Below are positions 50,691 through 64,000 of a DNA stretch of 64,000 nucleotides, one piece after another (the first letter of the stretch is position 1; every line of letters starts with the position of its first letter). The position numbers were made by a program, and so were the translations under genes. The stretch comes from Paraspadella gotoi (Eukaryota > Chaetognatha), in NCBI GenBank assembly GCA_051294375.1, contig CM119266.1:24758312-24822311 (forward strand). Direction: 5' to 3'. The notes below the pieces were generated by a model. That model worked only from the letters and a program-made list of their open reading frames with translations, searched no databases and was not told where the DNA came from.

Positions 50691-51915
50691 TTATTCGTAG
50701 CTATAAGGCGGTGAAGACTTTAGACTTTGTAGAGGTAAAACAAGAATAAGAGCGATGGGAAGAAGTGTCAAAATAGGAAAATCTTTTATTGTATTTTATG
50801 AAAATTTTTAATGTTAAATACAGGCCCCTCTTGTTTCCTACTAACTGATCAATTATCGTTGAGAGTTGAGCAACTAACTTCTTACACCTCACTAGCGCTA
50901 TCTTAAACTTTCCTCCTATTCATCAACTGAATTGTTATCGCCCATTTACCAAGTTGTTCGTAACTGGCATTGCCGTCTAAAGCTGCTTTTATTGTTTCGC
51001 GGTACGCAATAATGTTTCCGACTACATATTTTTTTGTCATTTTACTACTTTTTCACTTTTTAAAGCTTGTGGAAAGATTATTTAACGATTGTCAAACTTT
51101 TGTCTCGATTCTCTGTTGAGGATGGAGTTGAGATAAATTGATGCATGACATCAAAACGTACCTCTATTGTTGATCTCAAGATTTGTGACCTTATAAGGTC
51201 TAACCGAATTGTTTGTGCATCGTTGTAGTATGATGCACGTATTTCTCGAAACGTAAAACATTACAGATAATGTATTTAATCTAGTCAATGTTTTATTTAT
51301 GTTTATCCATGATTTACGTACAATTAGGGTCTCAATTCTCCGACTTGGATCGAGTTGAGATCGATTACCTAAACTGACGAATACTTTATACTACGTATAT
51401 TTGTATTCTCAACCTTAAAAAGAAAACTTATTTATACGTTTCAGCGCTCGTTACATTGCTAAATTGCTCGCACTTTTTTAAAACAAATATATAGTTATAT
51501 ACGTAAACCTTTTGAAAACGCGGCGCTTAATCGTTAAAATACGTTGCATTCAGTTACAACAGTTCCTACAGTCTTAGCTCCAGCAGCTCCTACAGATATT
51601 TTACCATAAAAAAAAAAATTTGAGCCTGATTTATTGGTTGGATGTAGTCGAGCCTGGACGAGACGCCTCACCTCCTATGATGCATGACATTTGAAATAAT
51701 AAATGTCCCAATCTCTCGACTTCAAAAATTCAGCCGGCTGCGACCGGCGTTGATTGAATATGAGATAAACGGTTGTTTATCATTACATAGTACAATTCGG
51801 GTAGAAAAACTTTGCTTTTCGATTAGACTGACCCCTGGTCAATTGTTTATGCCATTGTATTACTACCTGAACCCATGTCGCATTGAACCGAGTTTACTAC
51901 TATTAATTATTTTCG

Positions 51916-52020
<105 letters not shown>

Positions 52021-53017
52021 GGGCATTTTTTTCATCGTTACCCTGCGGTCGTTCCTGTCAACATCGACAGAAAGTCGATTTGAAAAACGGGCGCCCTCGT
52101 ATCTCTGCCGGAACGAATTGACGGTGCCCGGCCGTGCCCGGCGGAGCCCCGGCATTGCCGCGCGGGGTCGAGGAACCACTTGCGCATCCGAATCCCGACG
52201 CGCCTCATTTATTTTATTAACTCAAAGGATTCGGTGTTCTAGAGAACTTTTACAGCGGAGTCTCTTTATCGCGAACCTAGCTCTTTAAATAACTGTTTAT
52301 TTTTGTCATTTTTAACCTAATTATTTTTCAAAAGTCAAATATAAAAACTAAGAATGAACTGAACCGTTATTTTTTTTGCTATGAAGGAACCTCAGGGTAG
52401 TATTAATGAAGAGAAAATAAAGAANNNNNNNNNNAGAGAGAGAGAGAGAGAGAGTCGTCGCAAATTAGTTGAATATGAAAAATGGTTTGTGGGAGTTTTA
52501 AGGTAGGAAGGGCAGTTATTATCGATTTAAGTTTTTTGTGCTTCTCGTTCTGGGTACTTTTGAAAAAAAAAGGCGAAAAAGATTTTGAAAGAAATAAAAA
52601 AGAAAAAAGAAATTAAAAAAAGCGAGATAGAAAGATAGAAATGAAAAAAAAAAAAATTAAATAAAGCGAGATAGAAAGATAGAAATGAAAAGAGAAAGAG
52701 CGAAAACGAAAAGGCCCCCAAAAACTAACGATAGTTAAAAAATCCAAACATACCATAAAGTTCTATGAAAATAAATAAATTGGACGACGAAGGGTAAAGA
52801 AAAAAAAAAAAAAAAAAACCCAACCGCCAACAGTTTATCGCGTGATTAAACGTCATATAAACATCGAATTAGTTCTTCTTTAAAAAAAAAAAAGAAACAA
52901 TACAAAAAAAAAGAATCAATTTTAATTCGTCACGTGAATTGAATTCTCCATTGGACATAAACCATTCAAGACTCCATCTCTCTTCGCCCTCAACAAACCA
53001 ACTCCCAACCCATTGCC

Positions 53018-53056
53018 CAGTGGCCAGTGGGCCAGTGGGCCAGTGGGCCAGTGGCC
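53018..53056. repeat. CAGTGGGC 8-bp minisatellite
   Basis: About five tandem units of CAGTGGGC, with one or two CAGTGGCC variants. The same array ends the window at about 63,959-63,998. Confidence 0.9.
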
Positions 53057-53060
53057 ACTT

Positions 53061-53837
53061 CTCTCTTCCCCAAATCTCTCGTTCTCTAGATTTCCTCATC
53101 GTTTTCAATTCATCCAACTTTTTAAATAACTCAATACGAGTTTAACGGCCGATCGAGTCACCCGGCAATTTGACACCAATTAACCTTCAGATTTCATTGT
53201 TTTGTCTGGGCGGAGAAATTTAAAAAAAACTTATGCTTTAAACTCTTCATGAAGATTTCCTAAAAGAATAGTTTTGGTGCCCAGTGAAAATTGTGAGCGG
53301 GTTTATTTGAAGTTTATGATATGTTTGTGATACTTACGATACAAAAAACGTTTTATATTCTTAAATAAAATCTGAGAACCATAACGTCGGCGAGATGATA
53401 GGGGATGGCGTGTTTTCTGTAAAATATAAATGAAATCGAACAGGTAAGAGTAACATTTAGTTCAACAAACAGTTAATTACAAATTAAAAGAATTTAGACT
53501 TTAATTTTAATAATTTAAACAAATATGCCATAAAGATTTGATTCTTCAAAAACTGTTCACAAAAAGTATACTTTTCAAGTCAGAAATAAATTTTTAACTC
53601 TTGGATTTTAAGATAATGAATAAATATTAGAAAATACTGATAAAGTTTCGATCATAAATGCATATGAATAAAAAAAAGTTTGTTAAAAAAAAAAAAGAGA
53701 AAGTTTCCGGCGGTCGACGTCGGCGAATCCTGTCGTCTAATTTCGGGAACAAGGGTATTAACGTTAAAGGGTTAAAAGGTCGCGGGTCGGAGGTCGACTC
53801 AAAATCCTATCTCATTTCGAATTTCGATTTCCTTTCT

Positions 53838-53923
<86 letters not shown>

Positions 53924-54067
53924 CAAGTCTTGTTCTTTTCGTTGTTTCTCGTTCGCCTCCACGACAAACGGATTAACGTCAAAAGGCGAATCAAAGGAAT
54001 CAGTCGTTTCTCTCCTCAAAAAAATATTCGACCATGATTTCGTTTTAAATATCGTCCCGTCGTCGTA
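53061..54067. other. AT-rich stretch without a gene
   Basis: Nothing recognisable apart from a CT tract at 53,839-53,918. Confidence 0.5.
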
Positions 54068-54801
54068 ATGTCATCGTCGTCGTCGTCGTCATCGTCGTCG
54101 TTGATGATGGGGTTCATTGATGATGATTATGATACGGTTCGCGGACGTTTTATAACGGATTAACTATCTCTTTAAATAGGTTTAATTTTAAAAAGCCGGG
54201 TGAAGTTTAAATTTGGTTTATATGGGTCTTAAAAAAAAAAGATTTTCCAACAATAGTGTTTCTTGGTTATTTTTTCGTTCGTTATTAAATAGCTTTTGAA
54301 TTCATGATTTTGAGATATAAGTATATTGGAAATTGAGAAACTGCAAATCTGTAGGGAATCTTTTTATTTTTAGCCCCGGTATTTTTACCGCAATATGGAC
54401 AACTAAAACCTGAAACGGCAAACGATTACTCTCTTATAATTGCCTAACACGTTTCGCTATATTCTTCATACAGGTATAGTTCCCGAAACTAAGTGTCCCA
54501 AGTCCAGGGATGAAATAAATTTCTATTTTTACGTCCAATGAGCTTATATTTTATATAGAACTAGCTAAACGTAGGTCTTATTGCCACTGGGTTCAATTTT
54601 TAAAATCGGAATATTTAAACCACTTAAAATAGACCCAAATACACTCTACGCTTCGGAAACCGTATATTAATAAGCAGGGTTGAGATTTAGGACAGGACAA
54701 AGACAGATGAGGGACAAATACGCGCGAGAGGGAGGAGAGAGAAAGAGGAGAGAGAAAGAGGAGAGAGAGAGAGAGGAGAGAGCAGAGAGAGAGAGAGCAA
54801 G

Positions 54802-54839
<38 letters not shown>

Positions 54840-55149
54840 AGGATGTCAGAAGAAAAAAAGTGGTGTGTTCTTCGTAGCCGACGAGCAGCGTTAAGACGTC
54901 TCCACGGGAAAAGAAAAGAAAGATGATAGGCGCCACTATCGAATCAACAACGTCAACACGGTCACCGACAAACGAAGCCGCAGAATCCCCTGAACGAACA
55001 CAACCGCGATGGGCGTTACGCCGAGCTGGGTTGGGAACGTTTGAGATTTGGCGAAGGGAAGTCCGGGAGTTTCGATCCTCTGCTCTTTTTAGAAGAGAGG
55101 GTTATCTTCTTTTTTTTTTTTTTTTTTTTTTTTTGTTTTTTTTTTTTTT
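54068..55149 (+). repeat. Duplicated block 4, first copy
   Basis: From a CGT/CAT triplet patch (54,066-54,101) to a poly-T run that enters a 25-N gap (55,150-55,174). The whole block is repeated directly after the gap. It contains a GA tract at 54,728-54,840. Confidence 0.93.
55011..55090 (+). other. Pol III-type A/B box element with T5 (tRNA-like), copy 1
   Basis: A GCCGAGCTGG A-box-like word at about 55,020, a degenerate B box (GAGTTTCGATCC) near 55,067 and a TTTTT at 55,086-55,090. Noise obscures the fold. See the clearer partner at 56,034. Confidence 0.2.
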
Positions 55150-55174
55150 NNNNNNNNNNNNNNNNNNNNNNNNN

Positions 55175-55837
55175 CGTCGTCGTCATCGTCGTCGTCGTCG
55201 TCATCGTCGTCGTTGATGATGGGGTTCATGATGATGATTATGATACGGTTCGTCGGACGTTTTATAACGGATTAACTATCTCTTTAAATAGGTTTAATTT
55301 TAAAAAGCCGGGTGAAGTTTAAATTTGGTTTATATGGGTCTTAAAAAAAAAGATTCCAACAATAGTGTTTCTTGGTTATTTTTCGTTCGTTATTAAATAG
55401 CTTTTTGAATTCATGATTTTGAGATATAAGTATATTGAAATTTGAAACTGCAAATCTGTAGGGAATCTTTTATTTTTAGCCCCGGTATTTTTTACCGCAA
55501 TATGGACAACTAAAACCTGAACTGCAACGATTACTCTCTTTATATTGCCTAACACGTTTCGCTATATTCTTCATACAGGTATAGTTCCCGAAACTAAGTG
55601 TCCCAAGTCCAGGGATGAAATAAATTTCCTATTTTTACGTCCAATGAGCTTATATTTTAATATAGAATAGTCTAAACGTAGGTCTATTGCCCACTGGGTT
55701 CAATTTTAAAATCGGAATATTCTAAACCACTTAAAAATAGACCCAAATACACTCTACGCTTCGGAAACCGTATATTATAAGCAGGGTTGAGATTAGGACA
55801 GACAAAAGACAGATGAGGAACAATAGGGAGAGGGAGA

Positions 55838-55880
<43 letters not shown>

Positions 55881-56130
55881 GGATGTCAGAAAAAAAGTGT
55901 GTGTTTCGTAGCCGACGAGCAGCGTAAGACGTCTCCACGGGAAACAGAAAGAAAGATGATAGGCGCCACTATCGAAGCGTCAAAGGTCACGACGAAGAAG
56001 CCGCAGAATGAACTGTGGAAACGAGAAGGCGATGGGCGTTGCCGAGCTGGTTGGGACGTTGAGATTTGGCGAAGTGGAAGTCGGGTTCGATCCCTGCTCT
56101 TTTTAGAGAGAGGTTTTTCTTTTTTTTTTT
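55175..56130 (+). repeat. Duplicated block 4, second copy
   Basis: Repeats 54,068-55,149 immediately after the 25-N gap, with scattered indels and a shorter, cleaner GA tract (55,826-55,880). Confidence 0.93.
56034..56105 (+). other. Pol III-type A/B box element with T5 (tRNA-like), copy 2
   Basis: TTGCCGAGCTGG (56,039-56,050) and GGTTCGATCC (56,084-56,093) match the internal A and B promoter boxes of tRNA genes at near-canonical spacing (about 45 bp). A run of five Ts follows at 56,100. I could not pair an acceptor stem or a convincing anticodon arm, so a tRNA-derived SINE head or chance is likelier than a working tRNA. Confidence 0.3.
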
Positions 56131-56693
56131 TCTTTTTTTAAGAGGAAGACTTCTAAAACTTCCTACGTGAAAAGCTTTTTGAGATTAGTGATTTAGGTGA
56201 TTCTTTATTGAACGCTTTTTCATTTACTCACATCCCAGCAAAGTTAAACATGACTCTATCAGAAAAGCTCGCATTACGTCTTTCCGCCCGGCCAATAACA
56301 ACGACAACGGAAAACAACACGAAACTCATCTTCTTTGAGATTTAGCGGCCGATTGTTTCGCACCTTCGATTCATTGATAACTTTTCCCATCGTTCACCCC
56401 CGCTCTACGTGGCGTTCCCCGTCTTCGGAGGAAGACGACGACGACGGACGCACGCAGAGTATCATTGATCATATGGTTTACTCCCAACCACCGGCAGATG
56501 TTCATTCGTCGAGCGGCGCCCGCGCCTTCGGCGTATATTTCGCACGAGACGCTTGAGCGTCGGCGACGACAACGAGACGAATTAAACCGCGACGATGACG
56601 AAGACGATGAATCTCGTCGTCGTTGTTGGGTCTCGTGTCGTTCATGACAGGAGTCCATCTCTCTACTCTTTTTTTTTTTCTTTGTTGCAGATG
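56131..56693 (+). repeat. Duplicated block 5, first copy
   Basis: Recurs at 59,199-59,744 just after a 25-N gap. Both copies hold a short acidic open stretch (GAC repeat, then a frame reading SIIDHM) that ends shortly after at a TGA. The copies disagree on frame and I do not recognise the product. After 56,693 the sequence is a GA microsatellite; after 59,744 it is instead a copy of the 50.28-kb region. Confidence 0.9.
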
Positions 56694-56694
56694 A

Positions 56695-56785
56695 AGGAGA
56701 GAGAGAGAAAGATGAGAGAGAAGAGAGAGCATGAGAGAGAGAGGAAGACGAGAGAGAGAGAGAGAGGAGAGAGAGAGAGGAGGAG
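56695..56785. repeat. Interrupted (GA)n microsatellite
   Basis: GA tract of about 90 bp with irregular interruptions. Confidence 0.9.
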
Positions 56786-56894
56786 AGGATTTTTGGGGAT
56801 GAAATTGTTATCCGTATGTAAAAAATGAGTTAAGGTAGTGTAATAAAGGACGGGTCGCTCCTCGATCCTCGATTGGCGGCCCGGGGAAGACGAG

Positions 56895-56916
56895 CCTTTG
56901 ATCGATCGATCGATCT
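56895..56916. repeat. (GATC)n short tandem repeat
   Basis: Four consecutive self-complementary ATCG/GATC units. Confidence 0.9.
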
Positions 56917-57135
56917 CGATGGGAGAAAATGTTAAATGAATTCAATGACTTAGCGTTCGTCTTCCATTGTCGTCGTTCGTCGTAAAGGAGAAAAAACAAA
57001 AGGAGCGATGAATGTGACGTTTGGGTCGAGCAGGAGAAGAGGAAAGAGGAAGATGAGAAAGCGGGATGGAAAGAGGAGACGGAGAGGGAAGAATGGGAGG
57101 AGGAGAAGACGAGGGAGAAGGGGAAGGAATGAAGG

Positions 57136-57208
57136 GTGGTTGAAAAGGAAGGAAGGAAGGAAGAAGGGAGAAGGAAGGAAGGAAGGGAAGGAAGGAAGGG
57201 AAGGAATG
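57136..57208. repeat. (GGAA)n tetranucleotide repeat
   Basis: Imperfect GGAAGGAAGG tract in a longer purine-rich stretch (57,010-57,260). Confidence 0.9.
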
Positions 57209-57256
57209 TCGATATGAAGAAAATAGAGAGGAAGAAAGAAAGAAAGAAAAAGAAGA

Positions 57257-57310
57257 AAGACAGACAGACAGACAAGACAGACAGCACAGACAGACAGACA
57301 GACAGACAGA
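57257..57310. repeat. (ACAG)n tetranucleotide repeat
   Basis: About thirteen ACAG units with two short slips. Confidence 0.93.
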
Positions 57311-59110
57311 AATTAGCAGAACTTAAAAACTTACGATGTTCACTATCAAAAAAAAACCGAGAAAAAAAATTTCAGCAATATTTTTGTCTCGGCGACGTAC
57401 AGATGTCACCGCAAAAAAAAATCGTCGACATAATCGACATAAGGTCAAGAATTTGGAGAACGTCAAATTCAACTGGGAGATCGATGGCGACGCAAAGATT
57501 CCAAGCAAAGTTCAGAAGAAAGGGCCTTGGAACTTTGGGCGCAGGAAGTAGCTTAAGTCAACTCAAAGAGATTAAACTTCGATCATTTCTCAACCCATTT
57601 TACGACGTATTAATTATTTTTTTGCGAATCAGGCATAAACATTTCTTTATGAAATTTGGTTTACAACCAACATTAAAAATAATCCATCGTTCGATACATA
57701 AGCTACCATGCCCTCCGATTTTGGACAGCGCATGGTGGGTGAAAGCATCCATAACTAACAAAATAAACGAGACTGTGAGAGGCAGTTCTTGACTTGAAGC
57801 TTGCAGGACTGCTATGTCATTATCTTGTAAGAGTGATTGGAGCCCTATTAAACCACCAAGCCTGTCACAAAGTCATGGGCCAAGATAGCTATTTATTAAT
57901 GATATGGATAACTTTTATATTGGTTGTACCAATTTCATACCAATTACACTAGGAGCTTTCAATCGAGACTAACATGAAGATTTACTGGGTTACGGTAGGA
58001 CTCCCGAGCACTGGCTGACATTACCAAAAAAAAGGCGTGAACAAACAGTTTCATTAATTCACAAAAAAAAAATAAGAGAATGACTTTCTTTTGAACCGGG
58101 AAATTGTACGGCGATAGCAAAGTTAGATTTTTTTTTTTTTCGACTCATATTTTTCTTTACACTTTGAATATTAAAACCGAAAACACAGCCTCCCGTCACT
58201 CGAAAACGCCATTAGAAACCTTTCCGGACGCCAAGTTCCCCGTTCCACGATTCAACAAAAATTAAAAGAAAATCAAGAATTTTTTTTTTATCTCAATTTC
58301 TCTCTGATCAAAAATTCCAAATCTCTCCCCCCCGCCCCCCCAAATGAAAAAAATGGTTGTCCGGAATATTCTCGACCCCGAGCGTCTCGATGCGATGATT
58401 ATCCTTCGGGGCAGAGTTTAGACTCCTTCCTTTGCATTTTTCAAGCGGACCGACGAGAGACGTTTGGGCGCGTGCCGTCGGCGGGCGACGGTTAATGTGT
58501 CGGCGAGTGTGGTGTAAGTGTCGGCGAATGTCGGCTGAGTGTCGACATGTCGGGCAAACGTCGGGCTGGCACCTCGTTACTTCGGAAGATCAAAAGACCT
58601 AAATAAGCTGCAATGTATACGGTTTGAATTATATATACTTTATTAGGATATAAATATTATACATTCGATACGTTTAACCCCAAAATATCCTCCGGTTACT
58701 AATTATCGAAACATTAAAACTCCTAAAATACTAGTAGGGACCCATTGAATTATGCAATTTTCTGTCTCATGATTTAAGATTATGCTTTACTCTCCTCATC
58801 TCATGGTATCAAATTCTTTCCCCGACCCACGAAAACGTATTAGGAGATGCTCCAACGATGACGAGCAACGACGACGACAACGACGACGACAACGACGACG
58901 ATGCCATCTATTTTTTTTCGGATGGAAAATTCAATTGTTTCTCTTTTTTTTTCTTTTTTTTTTTATTTCGTGAAAGATCCGGCGTCTTCGTTTCTCTTTC
59001 ATTCCTTCTCTAACTCAAATTCGATTTTTCAAATCTCTCTTCATTCTTCTTCTCTGCTATTTTTTTCTAATTTATTTTCTTTTCTTTTTACTTACAGGCG
59101 ATTTCGCTAA
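57311..59110. other. Unannotated stretch
   Basis: Short open stretches (57,336-57,551 and 57,480-57,790) show no recognisable domain. A degenerate GTGTCGGC-type minisatellite lies at 58,440-58,565 and a GAC/AAC triplet patch at 58,858-58,900. Confidence 0.4.
57760..57952 (+). repeat. Dispersed repeat, copy c (diverged)
   Basis: Matches 11,044-11,232 and 13,974-14,152 from AATAAACGAGAC to TTGGTTGTACCAATTTCAT with substitutions and short indels. It lies outside any duplicated block, which shows this is a true dispersed repeat. Confidence 0.8.
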
Positions 59111-59120
59111 TCCTCTCTCC

Positions 59121-59172
<52 letters not shown>

Positions 59173-59173
59173 T

Positions 59174-59198
59174 NNNNNNNNNNNNNNNNNNNNNNNNN
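59174..59198. other. 25-N gap
   Basis: Exactly 25 Ns, preceded by a CT tract (59,122-59,173) and followed by a noisy copy of 56,131-56,693. Confidence 0.95.
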
Positions 59199-59484
59199 CT
59201 TTTTTAAGAGAAGACTCTAACTCCTACGTGGAAAAGCTTTTGAGATTAGTGATTAGTGATTCTTTATTGACGCTTTTTCATTTAACTCACATCCACAGCA
59301 AAGTAAACATGACTCTATCAGAAAAGCTCGATTACGCTTCCGCCCGGCAATAACAACGACAACGGAAAAACCACGAAACTCATCTTCTTTGAGATTAGCG
59401 GCCGATTTGTTTTCGACTTCGATTCATGATAACTTTTCCCATCGTCCCCCCCCGCTCTACGTTGGCGTCCCCGTTTCGGAGGAA

Positions 59485-59521
<37 letters not shown>

Positions 59522-59744
59522 GTATCATTGATCATATGTTTACTCCCAACCACCGGCAGATGTCATCGTCGAGGGCGCCCGCGCCCTTCGGCGATATATT
59601 CGCACGAGACGCTTGAGCGTCGGCGACGACAACGACGAATAACCAGCGACGATGACGAAGACGATGATCATCGTCGTCGTTGTTGTCTTCGTTGTCGTCA
59701 TGACAGATCCATCTCTCTCTCTTTTTTTTTTCTTATGTTGTCAG
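59199..59744 (+). repeat. Duplicated block 5, second copy
   Basis: Copy of 56,131-56,693. It contains a purer GAC run (59,485-59,521) than the first copy. Confidence 0.9.
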
Positions 59745-59747
59745 ATG

Positions 59748-64000
<4,253 letters not shown>

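Noticed and set aside
53018-53056. CRISPR-like short repeat array
   Set aside because: Units are contiguous 8-mers without spacers in a eukaryotic sequence; it is a minisatellite.
57336-57790. Lys/Arg-rich open stretches as a small gene
   Set aside because: No domain, two competing frames, no splice or promoter evidence.

Overview
The window looks like unpolished, gap-filled assembly from a eukaryote, most likely an arthropod. It has an AT-rich background, short GT-AG introns and GC-rich exons. Long (GA)n/(CT)n tracts and CpG-containing (ACG)n triplets are very dense. There are also N-runs of exactly 10 or 25 bases alongside longer gaps. No prokaryotic gene organisation, CRISPR array or rRNA was seen. 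The arthropod assignment is an inference from the one recognised gene and the genome texture.

The only gene I can name with confidence is a large Maf bZIP transcription factor (c-Maf/MafB/Drosophila traffic jam type) on the + strand at 33,591-37,981. It has four coding exons and an implied protein of about 797 residues. It carries the N-terminal acidic motif with a nearby SUMO consensus, a His-rich middle, the extended homology region, the basic region, a six-heptad leucine zipper and an unusually long Q/N/A/G-rich tail. Two further copies lie in the window. One is a full-length inverted copy at 29,309-32,559 (- strand). The other is a 3' part, exons 3-4 only, at 42,586-43,394. Both are riddled with indels.

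Layout: 1-10.6 kb is gene-poor, with microsatellites, a perfect 51-bp hairpin, a triple E-box array with exact 20-bp spacing and CpG-rich islets. A 2.8-kb block is duplicated in direct orientation at 10.6-13.4 and 13.5-16.4 kb around a 25-N gap. 16.5-18.1 kb is strongly purine-biased. 18.9-23.2 kb is broken by gaps and holds another duplicated block. From 25.9 to 48.1 kb, bounded by two 25-N gaps, the Maf locus is laid out as inverted copy (25.9-32.9), main copy (33.2-42.4) and noisy direct copy (42.5-48.0). The segment 50.3-53.1 kb reappears in noisy form at 59.7-64.0 kb. Shorter blocks at 54.1 and 56.1 kb reappear at 55.2 and 59.2 kb.

Duplicate partners differ by scattered indels in exons and introns alike, and the breakpoints of several blocks sit at N-gaps. 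That is what overfilled gaps and uncollapsed haplotypes look like. Two copies differ by clean transposon-like insertions: a 1.2-kb element with an 8-bp target duplication in Maf intron 1, and a 1.35-kb TTAA-flanked element at 61.1-62.4 kb. At least some partners therefore probably represent real alternative haplotypes rather than only re-read copies of one molecule.
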